NCBI RefSeq assembly: GCF_003576645.1 | Contig: NC_044922.1 | Coordinates: 12,766,693 to 12,830,692, forward strand | DNA length: 64,000 nt | Source of the DNA: Ipomoea triloba | Taxonomy: Eukaryota > Streptophyta > Magnoliopsida > Solanales > Convolvulaceae | Direction of reading: 5' to 3' | In this document: piece by piece, positions 38,991-49,974 of the stretch | Numbering within the stretch: the stretch's first letter is position 1 | Layout: each line of letters begins with the position of its first letter | The notes under the pieces: model-generated | What the model saw: only the letters and a program-made list of their open reading frames with translations | What the model was told of the DNA's origin: nothing | The model's database searches: none | Made by a program: the position numbers and the translations under genes

Positions 38991-38993
38991 CAT

Positions 38994-39560
38994 GTGATTT
39001 TCGGTGGGCTGGAGGGAGGAGACAATCCTGACGAACGTCGAGCCTGGTCGCGGGATCTGCTAGTATGTTCGATCAGTACAGATCGACCGGAAAAAATGTT
39101 GAAGGAAGAACCCATTACTTTCACCGACCGCGATTTTCCCCAAGGAGGTGATCAGTCGGCCGAGGCCTTGGTCATCACCATCGACATGTGCGGAACCGAG
39201 GTCCGAAGGGTAATGGTTGATACGGGGAGTAGCGTCAATGTTCTATACTTAGAGGCTTTCCAAAAGTTAAAATTGGAGGACTCAACCCTGAGGCCTGTCC
39301 GAACGCCACTATCAGGCTTTACGGGTGACATGGTCCATCTAGAAGGCGTCATCACGCTCCCTGTCGAGGTCGGGATATACCCACGGGTCTTGAAGCTGGA
39401 AATGGAATTCATTGTGGTAAACCTGGCCTGCGTGCACAATGCGATCCTAGGCCGACCGGGGATTGCTAAGATTGGAGCCATAATTTCCATGCCGCATCTA
39501 TGTATGAAATTCCCGACTCTGCCATGTTGTGTTATGTTCGGGCGGTGCAGAAGCAGATAG
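38994..39560 (+). CDS. Tat-like aspartic protease, open frame
   Basis: A retropepsin domain with an intact active site VMVDTGSSVNVLY (D at 39219-39221), the hydrophobic flap region, and ILGRPGIAKIGA near the end. It follows a stop that separates it from gag. After the protease the element passes directly to the antisense gene and 3' LTR, where an autonomous element would have RT. Its product might still act if supplied by frameshifting, but gag here is broken. Confidence 0.75.
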   Translation: MIFGGLEGGDNPDERRAWSRDLLVCSISTDRPEKMLKEEPITFTDRDFPQGGDQSAEALVITIDMCGTEVRRVMVDTGSSVNVLYLEAFQKLKLEDSTLRPVRTPLSGFTGDMVHLEGVITLPVEVGIYPRVLKLEMEFIVVNLACVHNAILGRPGIAKIGAIISMPHLCMKFPTLPCCVMFGRCRSR

Positions 39561-39599
39561 CAAGCACATCTCGAGTTAATACCATAGCTCGAAGAAAAG

Positions 39600-41516
39600 A
39601 TGAGGAAAAGAAAGAGCAGCCGCGAGCTCTTTCTCCAGCTCATTAATCCTGGCCTCGGAGGAATTCACCAGCATCTGAAGGGGCCAGACCTCCTTCTCCC
39701 AGATGTTCTCTAGAGCCCTCGCCCGGCAAAAAAGATCGGTCTTCGTGTGAGTCAGCTAGCAGAAGAGAATGATCAAATGTTAAAAGCATGATCCGAGATG
39801 ACCAGCATACTTTGAAAAGTAAAAGCTTACTCGGAGAATGTCCTCGGCAATCTGCTCCCCGAGCCGCTCGCACGACCAATCCATGATCATCTCCATGCCA
39901 GGAACTTTGTTTTGAATCTGGTTCAGTAGGGCAGCCGCTAAGGTGTCCCTCTCCCGCAGGCCCTCCTGCAGCTTAGTGGGTCGACCACCGGATGGGCGCT
40001 TGGTGCGTTTTAGAGGAACCACCTTCTCGACCTCAAGATCATGTCTCTTCTCCTTCCCCCGCCGACTCTTGGCGTGGGCGACCTGGAGGTTGGAGGCAGT
40101 GGCGCTGCCCGAGGGGGTCTCGGTCAGTAGGGAAGCTGGCACTTCCGAACTCGGAGGGTCGGATGCGCTTTTAGCAATAGCGACTTTCTTTGCTCCCAGT
40201 GCGACCTTGCCTCGGGGAGGTCGGGGAGCGTTGGGGGCTGAGATGAAACCCTTGTCACAAGAAAAAGTAAAACGAGTTAGTATTCGTGCGGTCGGACAGT
40301 CTAAACCGACCCCAGAGCCTAAGGCATAACGACTCGTAGAATACGGAGACCTTGGCTCGAGCTGACTGTGAAGGTCGCGGTGGTAATCGATTTCGGCTTG
40401 TATTTCCCTTCTCGACTGTAGTCTGGGGCTCGAGATTAGCCTTCTTGTTATCCTCGGGGGTTCGGAAGATGAAATAGTCGTACGCCTCCGAGGATATCTT
40501 CGAAGCGACGTCAGTCAAAGCTCGTGTCCTCTTGGGGAAGGAGTGCTTCGTGAAATGCGTGGACCACACCCGAGGGATCGGCAATTTCCATTTGTACTCG
40601 ACCGAGAGGATCCGGTTTTTCCATCCCTTGTTGCTGTAAGGGACCTTTGAAATGGTGCAGTGGTGCCCTCGGGACTGTAGCATGAGGAAGCCCGCGTCGT
40701 GTTTCGCGGAGAGAGGCCGAACAACATAGAAAAAATTGAAAAGCTCGACCGTGCACACTAGCCTGTGCCAAGCGCAGATTTGAGGAAACCAGGCAAGCAT
40801 CCGATGCGCGTTCGAAATGATCTGCCCGGGTAGAACCTCGTAGTACCTCAAGAAGCCGAGGAGAAAGGGAGAGAAGAGAAACGTCAATGGGGCCTTCAAG
40901 GATTCTAAATGGAGTCTGAGCCAATCGCTGTGGTGCCGATCAATTACATTGCCGAGTGATCGGTTAACCTTGTAAGTCACCTTGTCCCGAAGCAACAAGT
41001 GGATCTCGTTGACCTCAGCGCGAGTTAGTAGGCATTCTTGTTGCTGAACACTATCTGTGTTGAGGAACACCATCTTTCTTCGAGGGGTCTTTGGTTCGGC
41101 GCTTGGTGGATCAGCCTTGGCAGGTTTGGGAGCAGACGAGCTGGTTTCGCCCGGTGTCGGTAACGCTTCACGGCGGCGTGACGGTTCGACTTGCTCGGAG
41201 GCGCGGAGAGCCGGCGGCACACCCTCTCGAGGTAGCGTTGAAGCAACGTGTTCCATGGTGTGGGGCTGAAGTGCGGAAATAGCACCGAGAGTACTAGCCG
41301 AGGCGATTTTCCTCGGCCTGATATGCTAACTTCTTCAGTAGAGGTCGGGGTGCGCAGGGGTCCCTCGTTGTCCTCGGCGTCGGCGAAAATGTTCTCCATC
41401 TCGTCGATCTGGTTGTAGGTGGAACCGCCGGTCGAAGGGGTGTAGGAATCATTCCCCGCTTCATCACCCTCGTCGTAATCCCGACCGAATATGTTTTGAC
41501 TATCCGAGCCCGACAT
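39600..41516 (-). pseudogene. Antisense multi-exon ORF of Tat-like element (Transposase_28-like)
   Basis: Read on the minus strand: an acidic start MSGSDSQNIFGRDYDEGDEAG (41516), then a Pro/Ser-rich linker, then a domain at about 41050-40500 with FLFSPFLLGFLRYYEVLPGQ and CTVELFNFFYVV motifs. This resembles the plant 'putative gypsy type transposon' family (Pfam Transposase_28), known as an antisense ORF in Tat elements. Candidate introns run from GTCTCCG (about 40350) to AG before GGTTTCATC (about 40250), and between about 39830 and 39743. The last exon is charged and probably coiled coil (ARINELEKELAAA). A one-base shift near 41304-41310 (A-run) breaks the first exon from the rest. Function is unknown. 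Confidence 0.7.
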
Positions 41517-41956
41517 CCTAATCCCTATTAGCGCAGGGATAGGGGTTCAGTGACTTGGCCCGGGCTTAGGGCCGAATGATAGGCCTAAACTAACAAGTTT
41601 ATACTAAAGCAAGACAATGAAAAGCTTACCGAATACTTGCGAGCTGAGCAAATCGTCGTCCTCAAGGCGTTAGTCTCGGGAAGCTCTAACCTCAAAAACG
41701 AATAAACGACAAAATGGGAATGAGGGCCAAGGGCCCCCCTATTTATAGGTGAAGCGCGCAGGGAAGCGAACCGTCGTCCGGGGCGGCAGTTCATTTTTCG
41801 AGGTTTTTCCCGCCAGGCGACACGTGTCCGTGCGAGCAGGCCCATCTTCTTCCCGTGTGACCGCGCAGTAGCGGGTAACACCCGTTGGTCAGATGGTCAG
41901 CCGAGAAAGTTTGTTCCTTCATCAAGATCGTCATGCTCCGGGGTGAGGGGGCTAGT

Positions 41957-42435
41957 TGATAGTAAATATACTCCAGTTGCGCTGGACTGACCATACGGTC
42001 GGCGGGTCGGATACCATCTAGACCCGACCTGGCGCACTCGAGCATCCCACGCTCAGTCTGGTGCTTTTGGCCCGGCCCATTGGGTCGGGCGTGACCTTTA
42101 ATTGACAGATAGCTATCCTGTCGGGGTTGCCACGTGCTCTCTCCCACCTGGGCAGGAAGCTTGGTGGATGCATGTCCGCCACGTGCTCGTCATGCCGGGG
42201 CGCCGGAGCTCGCACTTTTTCCCTCTTATAAATACCGCATTAATGAGGAGAGAAAGGGACTTTTGGCCGAATTCTAAACTAAGTCTTAGAGAATGCTCAG
42301 ACAGTAGGAAGACCCACTGCCGACCCTCCGAGCCTTTAAGCCGCTTTGTGTATCGAATCGAGGCTTTGATCCAATTTTATAATAAGAGATCGTATTTCCC
42401 CTTTTAGCTTTGTATCTTCGTATTTAATGTTATCA
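41957..42435 (+). repeat. 3' LTR of Tat-like element
   Basis: 479 bp, matching the left LTR with about 8 percent differences. TATA box TATAAATA is at 42227-42234. It is followed by the second ATTTT target copy. Confidence 0.92.
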
Positions 42436-42447
42436 ATTTTGACTAGT

Positions 42448-42897
42448 CAATGTGACGAAATTCCACCCATATTGCACTTATTCCTAAAAAATCTAAGCCT
42501 GAAAATGTGGATGATTTAAGAGATATTGTGTTGTGTAACATCTTGTACAAACTGATTTCTAAGATCCTTGCTAACTATATCAAACCCTTACTTGGTCATC
42601 TTGTTTCTGATTCCCAAACTACCTTTATCCCGGTAGAATCATAACCGATAATGTTATGGTAGCTTATGAGGTCAATCATTACTTGAAAAGGAAGAGTCAA
42701 GGTAATATTGGTCTTGTTGGAATTAAGTTTGATATTATGAGTAAAGTATACGATAGAGTTAGTTGGGATTTTCTTTGTGGGGTTTTGCATAAATTGGGTT
42801 TTTCAAATCATGTGATTAATCTAATTAGGGAATTACTCTCCTCTGTAGAGTATAGATTGGGCGGGGGGATTGATACAGTTATAAAGATTCAAGTCTA
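42448..42897 (+). pseudogene. LINE (L1-type) reverse-transcriptase fragment
   Basis: The translation includes HIALIPKKSKPENVDDLRDI, then ISKILANYIKPLLGHLVSDSQ, then, after a one-base slip near 42632, RIITDNVMVAYEVNHYL and FDIMSKVYDRVSWDFL. These are conserved RT blocks of plant non-LTR elements, with the first catalytic Asp. The YADD block and everything after are missing. The Tat-like element lies immediately upstream, but no LINE sequence is seen on its other side, so the LINE was already truncated. Confidence 0.85.
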
Positions 42898-43532
42898 AAC
42901 AATTAAACACACTAGTATCCTATCGTCAAATAATGAAGGGAATTAGGGAAATAATCAAATAATTTTTTTTTTAAAAAGTGGCAGGCAGTGAGGCACCGCC
43001 TCTGCCAACTGCCCAGCCATTATAAACCAAAATAAACAAGTGGCTGGCAGTTTATAAACCAAAACCAAAGAAAAAAAAACTCTCAGTCGACAGAACGAAG
43101 AAAGAAGACGAGAAAAGAAGAAGAAAGAATTGGAAAAAATGGCATAAATGGCATTTTAAGTGATCATTTTTTGGTACAAATATAAGTGGAGTTCACATCC
43201 GATTTGGGTCGGGTCAAAGTGGATTCGGGTTCTTCGTAGTTAGACGAAAAGATCGATATATTGTACGCTTAAAATAGATAATGGGTTAATGAGAAATTGG
43301 TTCTCAAAGTAGACCCATTTGAGATAAAAATTTATTTGGAAAAGTTTTGAAGTAAGTCTTTGTCCCACATTGGTAAGGGAAGTGGATTTGCACCACTATT
43401 TATACAAGAGCACTTTTATGCATCACTTGTCGCTGGGGCGCCTAGGCGATGTTGGAGCTCGCCCCCAGGCGTGCCTTCTCCACCGACAGCTTAAGGATAG
43501 TTTTATTTTTGTATTATGAATGTATATACATG
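42898..43532. other. Non-coding spacer with LTR-like debris
   Basis: 43350-43420 reads GTCCCACATTGGTAAGGGAAG then CACTATTTATACAAGAGCAC, a phrase common in plant copia LTRs near the TATA box. It may be a solo-LTR remnant. The rest is unassigned. Confidence 0.4.
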
Positions 43533-44077
43533 GTTGAAAAAATCGCTAGGCGCTGGGGGAGCGCCTAGGACGCCGTCCTAGGCGAGGCGGGGATTAATTG
43601 GCGCCTAGGCGCCCGTGTATTTTTTTTACTTTTTTTAAAAGTTTGTTTAAGTATTTTTAATTTTTTAAAGACTAATAATTATAAATTATATAATACTTTA
43701 ATAGTTAATACTAAAATATTAAATATTAAACAAAAAAAATATCTAGAGTTTGTAAAATTTAGGGTTATTTCGCTCATAATGATGTTGTTTTGAGTGAAAT
43801 AACCCATTAAAAAAAAAAGAACAATAGTTAATCGGCCGACTAGACGGCCTAATCGGTGGCTAGGAGGTATAGTCGGCGCCTAGGAGGTCTAGACGGTCTG
43901 CGCCTAAGCGACCTAGGTGGTGCTTAGGCGGCCTAGATGGAGCTTAAGCGGCCTAAGCGTTTGCGTAGCTGGCCAACCGCGCGCCTAGACTACCATTTAA
44001 GGTGATACGCTAGGCGGTCGACTGGCGCCTAGCACCTAGGCGCAGATTAATCGGCGCCTAGGCGGAATTTTTGCAAC
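43533..44077. mobile_element. GCGCCTAGGCG-rich MITE, 545 bp
   Basis: The ends are GTTGAAAAAATCGC-TAGGCGC and, inverted, GTTGCAAAAATTCCGCCTAGG. Both arms and much of the interior are built from the palindromic core GCCTAGGC and variants (more than ten copies), around an AT-rich centre. No ORF. No clear target duplication. A shorter cousin lies at 28709-28950. Confidence 0.65.
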
Positions 44078-45895
44078 AATGTGTATATATAATAATATAT
44101 AGAGACACACACACAATGTTGGAAATGAAACTGCAGCTGCCATCAAGAGAAAGCATAAACCACTGCATTGTTAAACAATAAGCCCCCCATCCCCCACCCA
44201 AAAGGACTTCAGTATGCCTAAATTAGACAAACGATGCCTTCCCCTTGGAGTTGGGGCCATCTTTAGACTAGAATCATTGAAATTTCCATACAGAAAGATA
44301 GATCAAATATAATCGCTAAACTTTAGTTGCTTTTATTCAACAACAAATACAAAAACATTTTTATGGAGCTTGCTTGCTATATTCCCATCACATGAGTAAA
44401 ATACAGAATCACATAATTATCCAATCCACACAAACAATTTCTTTAACGCTTTCAAATAGGTTATTTCACTGCTTCAAAATGATCTGATGTCACTACAATC
44501 ATGCATGTACAACGAAACAACATGGACTTCATGTTAGCATTTGATAACCAAAAACATCATGATCAAGCTAGAAATCATAAAAAAGCACAACAAATATTTC
44601 CTCCCTCGTAAAACAGAACCTTTTAAAAAAAAAAAAAAAAATTATGAAGAGGTAATGACAGTATAGGCCTTTGTTCATTTCGAAACAAGGATTTTACAGT
44701 GTATAAAGGAGTAGAATTTAGATGTTGTCTTTTTGTACTTCCCATCCAGCTCCTTTACATTGCCCATTCACTATAATATATTATTATCTGTGAATAAATT
44801 TTCTAAAAAATATATGCAATTGTCCCTCCTTTTCTGTTATTTGGTTTGAGGTCTTCCCTACTTATCTCTCTTTATATCTAAGTAAAATACTCAAAATTTC
44901 ATATTAAAAAAAATGAGGGATAAAATGGAAAATGACAAAACTGCACAATACCGTTCCCACATTCACTTTAGGAGGAAAAATTGAATTCCTTCATTCAGCT
45001 TGGTGATGACAAAGTACGAACTCATCCGGTCAGGAAAACGACTCCGGCCTCAATCTCACTAATCTGTTAGAATTAGAAGCTCGAGTTAAAGACACTCTAC
45101 GAGAAACATTTGTTGAAGATTGCTTTGTAAGTTTGCAACCGATCTACTTGTCTACAAATTGAAAGAGAAAAAAAAAATAATGAAAATATCACATCAAGAG
45201 GTTAAGGTTTAGGTGTGTGTATATAGTTGAGACTTGAGTAACAAAATTTCAAGGATTCACTAATTAAATATTTGAAGTGAGGGAAATTTCTGTCCACTAA
45301 AGTTTGAAGGGGCTGGGTTTGTTGTTTGTATAGCAGTGACATTATATCTCTAGATCTTCACATAGCAGTTGTGGATGAGATATTGCAACCGGATTTGATT
45401 AGCTTGAAAGTCTACTCTAGGGAGCAAGTTAATGTGTGGAGAATGTATTAGCCTTTCAGAATGCGTGCAGTGGTGACACAACGTTAGTTTGAGATCTTTA
45501 AACTGACCTGTTGGCTGTTACGTTGGTGGAGACAAATTAAAGGATGATTTGGGATGCATTAATTAAACTAATATGTTCACTGCATTAATTGCTTCTGTTC
45601 CGCATCTCAGACTCTCAGTTCTCAAATGGATGGAATGATGCATTGGCTCTGTTCCGCATCTTGGGCACCATCATGAATGAATTCAGATGACTCACTACTC
45701 ATATTTTTTTCAAATGAAGCCCAACAACGACCTCTGCACCCAATTACTGATGAATGATACCACAACTTCTCCAAACACATGGACAATGAGCTCACAAAAC
45801 AATATTTCCCCACTATTGCAATTAGCTTCCCAAAATTGTATTCCACTGCGGTGCCTACAAACTCAGCTTAAAACTGCCAACAAAAAGTTTTTGTA
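44078..45895. other. Intergenic, no gene recognised
   Basis: Mixed AT-rich sequence with poly-A/T runs and no supported exon. Short open frames (for example 45622-45896 on both strands) overlap each other and match no family I know. Confidence 0.5.
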
Positions 45896-45906
45896 GGCTG
45901 CATAAT

Positions 45907-46150
45907 TGTGAACTTAAAGATTAAGGTGCATGATTTTCCTTCTTCTTTCTTAAGGTGCGTTGTTTTGTATACTTAAGGTAAGTGAGTTTTTAAAACCTTA
46001 GGTACTTGATTTGTGTTCTTAAGGTGCGTGACTTGTATACTTAAGGTGCATGATTTGTGTATTGTCAACTGAAGGTGTACCATTTAAAAACTTTAGATAT
46101 GTGGTTTGTATTCTTAGCTTAAGGTGCGTGATTTGTGTCCGTTTTAAGAT
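45907..46150 (+). repeat. 22-bp minisatellite (TTAAGGTGCGTGA-TTGTATAC)
   Basis: Units like TTAAGGTGCGTGACTTGTATAC recur about nine times with variable spacing. The period of the best units is 22 bp, like the arrays in MITEs A-C. No transposon ends were found around it. Confidence 0.7.
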
Positions 46151-46914
46151 ATACCCGCACCTGGACCCTTCCCTATATATATATATATCATTCAAGAACC
46201 TCCATTTCTGCTTTGCATTCATCCACAAAAAATGTATGCCCCTATGTAATGTACTTTCTGGCAACAACATAAGAAAAGGACAACCCCCAAAGGATAAAAC
46301 TCCTGTGCATTCCCATTTTGAGAGAGGTCAATGACAAGGCTTCCCAGCAATGTAACAAATGAATAAATATTCTTTACCTCCTATGAATGAATTTGATTCA
46401 TCACATAACGAGGCACCATTTACCCATCCAAACAGATTCCTCCATTTCACCCTCAATACTGTAAAATCTTACTGTTCCAACAAAATTAGAGCAACAGTTA
46501 ACTAACAAAATGTCAAAATCACAAGGGAAGATAACATATTCTATTCAACAAAACAAAAAACACCCATCAACAGAGATGAGATCCTGAACTAATGTACGAT
46601 CTCAAATACACACTTTGTTATAGTCAAAAGAGACCTTATTAGTTATTACTGGAAGTAGATAAAATCTTACCTAGTGGCTTGTACTACTAGGCAATATGGT
46701 AGGTATCAAGAAACACTTTGATTAAACTTCATAATCTCAAGACTATATCCGTGACAAAAATAAGATTTGTGATACATAGTAAGAATTACATATAAAAGTT
46801 TAACATTGATATATCTGGTTTCTCTTTTCTTTCATTTTGTTTTTCCACTTTCCCTAGAGAATAAAGAACAAGAAACTAACAATTACAAAACCATGTTTTT
46901 GTTGTATATAATCT
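46151..46914. other. Downstream flank of EFL1
   Basis: Non-coding, including the presumed 3' UTR next to 46915. Nothing else recognised. Confidence 0.5.
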
Positions 46915-49900
46915 ACACCTTTCGAGCCAAGGTCCTTTGTTTGGTTGCATGTTGGACTACCTTTTCCTCCACAGGAAGACCCTTCCTCCGTCTCACATCA
47001 TCAATAAGTTTTCTTGCGGTGTTGCGTGGGACAGCGGCACCATCTCCAAACTCTTCTAGCTCTTCTTCGGTCTTGGGTACGAAGAAAGGATCTTCGGGAT
47101 GCGCTTCCCAATGGCTGAGAACAAGTAAAGCGCTTGCACCACCAGAAGTCCATCTCCTCAACTCATCAGCAAAACCATAGCTCTCTGCTACTGGCACGTA
47201 TGCGTGCACTGTGAACAATGCAGAACCTTCTTGCATTTCTTCCTTCATAATTCGGGCTCGCCTCCGGGCAAGCACTGCATACATGGGGCCCAGATACTCC
47301 GTTGAGGTGTTCAACTCGCAAAAATACATAGCTTCCACAATTCGAGGTTTCTTCTGAAGCACAGCTGCTCTGCAGGCATCCTTGACAGCCGTCATAACTT
47401 GTCCAGAGAAAATGCCATACTGCTCTGCTTGGTGAACTGATGAGTCAGCATCACTAGGCTGCCCGTTTGAGGGGTAAATTGATGCCTCGATAACAAATGC
47501 CAAGCCCCACATAGGCTCATCACACAAAGGGCCAGCTGCAGTAGCTAACTGAAACCCGGACAATACACTGCTCTCAAGATTCTCTGCTTCTCTTAGCAAA
47601 GCTTGATCTGCATCTGATGATTCAGGTGATGCATTTCTATTGGTTGACATATCGAGAAAACCCAACTTTTCGGATACATAAGGGAAGCCTCTGACAAGAA
47701 CTGAAGAATCATTATCATTCTCCTTTTTTTCAGGTGTGAGGAGAATGTTAGGACCAACTTGCCAAGGTCCTAAAGCCCAAATTCTCTTAGTGAACTTCTG
47801 CCACATTTTTTGAAATTTTTCTATCCTATCAGTTTCTGCCCCTGCAAACCCAGATAAATAATCACTCTCCACAGCATCTTTCATGCGTTTCTTGAGTGCT
47901 TCAATTGGATTCTCATCTTCCACAATGCTACCTCTAATTGTTTCCAGGCTTTTACAAGCCTGCAACGATTTACCACCAATTATACCTCCAAGCAAACTAG
48001 AACTTTCATCAAGCAACTTAGTTAATGCAGTTGGAAGCTTTATGACTTGCACTCGAACAACACATCTTCCATTTGGTGTTGTTTTTTCAACAAAGTCGGA
48101 GGAGCTTTGACTCAATAGCTTGAAATTTTCAAAAAGATTTGACGAGTCACCTTCAATCGTCTCCCTATATGAGACAAGAGGGGGAGAGACTTCCAAACTC
48201 ACCTTTGCAAATCTCTCCTTCAAATCTTTAATGCATCTCTGAAGATGGACCTCCCCTGCTGCAGAAAGCACATGTTCTCCCCTGGCAGAAACAGTAACCT
48301 CAACAAATGGATCTGCACGGTTTAGAAGCTTCAATCCCTTCATAAGTGCACCCATTTCAGCTGGATCAGAAGGTTCAATAGCAACCTTAAGAGTGGGTGA
48401 AACCTGGAAAACCATACTTGAGAATGGCCAGCATTTTAATGTTGAGGAAAGAGTTGCACTTTTCAATATATATTGGCCAAGGCCTCTAATAGCAACAACA
48501 TTCCCTGCCTTGGCTGAAGCCACAGGTTTCAATCCTTGACCCATCATTAAATACAAACCATGCAACTCAGCCTCTTGCACATGTTTCTGCATTGATTCAA
48601 CCTTTAATGGATCATAAAGAGCAGAAAGAACAAAAATCTTCTGCCCAGAGTGAATAACCCCACTAAAGACCCTAGCAAATGCTAGGAAACATTCTTCTGA
48701 ATCACCATTTCCATTATCATCAACAATCTCTCCACGTGGAAGCATTTTTGATGAAACAGCAAACATTTTGGACACAAATGCAATGCAAGGTGCATCAGGG
48801 CTGGAATCACAGGCCTCCACCGATTTCCTAACAACTTCCGCTTCACCAAGAACATCAGAGTTACCTCCACTGTCTTCTCTCTTCGGAAGCAAGCGTGATA
48901 TTCGAAAAGACTGAGCAGAGACGGGATCAGGCATGTATTTAACAACCATTGACAAAACTGTATCAGATAAGGGCAGCCAGCGGCTCATGACTGACTGAAG
49001 CACTGCTTTTGGATCCTTATGTTGAAGTTCACGAGGAGGTATGGACAAATTGAATGACTTGATAACTTTCTCAAGCATCCCCTTATCGCCATCTGCTTCC
49101 AATGCAGCTTGATAAACCTGCCATAGTGGCTCAAGCACAAATTGCACAAACATTGGCCGAGCCTTGGTTCCACTACTAACTCCCTTCTTACCTACAATCA
49201 TCTTGGTCTTGGCGTTGAAATATCTAGGACCCCAAAATGCCTTTTGCAATGCAGATGAACTTGCACCAAGTTTTGAAGCATAAAATTCAGCAAAATCACT
49301 AATACTAAAGCCCCACCCATCAAGTGCACAGACAAACACTACATTACCCTTCTGGGGTTGAAAAGTATCCTCTTCATCATCCTCTATAAATTCAAAATTT
49401 TCATCATTCACATCTCCCGTTTGGGCTGATAGAAGTGAATCAACATCTGACAAATACTTTTCAGACTTGTATGCACTGACAATCCCATTCACCTCATGTA
49501 CAATCCTCTGCAATCGGGTATATGCCTCCATAGGGCTCAATCTCAATTCAGAAATCAACCTATCAATCTTATTCAAAACCAAACAAGGAGTAAGTTTCTC
49601 AATCCATGCTTGGCGCAAAACAGCATGGGTCTGAATATGAACACCCTCCACGGCATCCACCAATATTAAAGCTCCATCACTCAGCCGTGCAGCAGTAGAG
49701 ACCTCACTGCAGAAGTCCATGTGTCCTGGAGAGTCTATAAGGTTGATATAATTATCCTGATATTGAAGAGCAATAGAAGAACTCTTCATCGTTATAGCCC
49801 GCCTCTGCTCCTCATCCAAATAATCCATAAACCTAAGCCTGCCTGCTTGCTTTGGATGAAGTACTCCACCTCCATAGGAAGCAATCAAGTGGTCTGCCAA

Positions 49901-49972
49901 TGTGGTCTTGCCATGATCCACATGTGCAAGAATGCATATGTTTCGGAGCCTTCGAGAATCAAAGTCACCCAT
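46913..49972 (-). CDS. EFL1: Elongation factor-like GTPase 1 (60S ribosome maturation), 1019 aa
   Basis: An EF-2/EF-G-like GTPase that, with SBDS, releases eIF6 (Tif6) from pre-60S subunits in the cytoplasm. Single exon. G1 AHVDHGKTT (16-24), switch RRAIT (57-61), G3 DSPGH (80-84) and G4 NKID (134-137) are intact. The acidic insert around 190-205 (EFIEDDEEDTFQ) and the long insertion after the G domain separate EFL1 from true EF-2. The EF-2 diphthamide loop is not evident. Domains II-V follow, with the EF-G C-terminal fold near 850-960. The length is close to the ~1015-aa plant family norm. A transposon terminus begins at 49975, two bases before the ATG, so its native 5' UTR is displaced. Confidence 0.95.
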   Translation of the reverse strand: MGDFDSRRLRNICILAHVDHGKTTLADHLIASYGGGVLHPKQAGRLRFMDYLDEEQRRAITMKSSSIALQYQDNYINLIDSPGHMDFCSEVSTAARLSDGALILVDAVEGVHIQTHAVLRQAWIEKLTPCLVLNKIDRLISELRLSPMEAYTRLQRIVHEVNGIVSAYKSEKYLSDVDSLLSAQTGDVNDENFEFIEDDEEDTFQPQKGNVVFVCALDGWGFSISDFAEFYASKLGASSSALQKAFWGPRYFNAKTKMIVGKKGVSSGTKARPMFVQFVLEPLWQVYQAALEADGDKGMLEKVIKSFNLSIPPRELQHKDPKAVLQSVMSRWLPLSDTVLSMVVKYMPDPVSAQSFRISRLLPKREDSGGNSDVLGEAEVVRKSVEACDSSPDAPCIAFVSKMFAVSSKMLPRGEIVDDNGNGDSEECFLAFARVFSGVIHSGQKIFVLSALYDPLKVESMQKHVQEAELHGLYLMMGQGLKPVASAKAGNVVAIRGLGQYILKSATLSSTLKCWPFSSMVFQVSPTLKVAIEPSDPAEMGALMKGLKLLNRADPFVEVTVSARGEHVLSAAGEVHLQRCIKDLKERFAKVSLEVSPPLVSYRETIEGDSSNLFENFKLLSQSSSDFVEKTTPNGRCVVRVQVIKLPTALTKLLDESSSLLGGIIGGKSLQACKSLETIRGSIVEDENPIEALKKRMKDAVESDYLSGFAGAETDRIEKFQKMWQKFTKRIWALGPWQVGPNILLTPEKKENDNDSSVLVRGFPYVSEKLGFLDMSTNRNASPESSDADQALLREAENLESSVLSGFQLATAAGPLCDEPMWGLAFVIEASIYPSNGQPSDADSSVHQAEQYGIFSGQVMTAVKDACRAAVLQKKPRIVEAMYFCELNTSTEYLGPMYAVLARRRARIMKEEMQEGSALFTVHAYVPVAESYGFADELRRWTSGGASALLVLSHWEAHPEDPFFVPKTEEELEEFGDGAAVPRNTARKLIDDVRRRKGLPVEEKVVQHATKQRTLARKV

Positions 49973-49974
49973 CT

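Larger units (their letters stand above)
36816..42435 (+). mobile_element. Complete non-autonomous Tat-like gypsy element, 5620 bp
   Basis: Both LTRs (36816-37293 and 41957-42435) begin TGATAGTAAA and end GTTATCA. The target duplication ATTTT is perfect (36811-36815 and 42436-42440). The left LTR is followed by TTGGCGCCGTCTGTGGGGAC (primer-site position), and the right LTR is preceded by a purine-rich tract. The plus strand codes gag and protease only; RT, RNase H and integrase are absent. The minus strand carries a multi-exon ORF, as in Grande/Retand-type Tat elements. The LTRs differ at roughly 40 of 479 sites by eye, mostly transitions, so the insertion is not recent. Confidence 0.92.

Noticed and set aside
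46806..47180. Plus-strand ORF at the EFL1 3' end
   Set aside because: It is the complement of the EFL1 C-terminal coding region.
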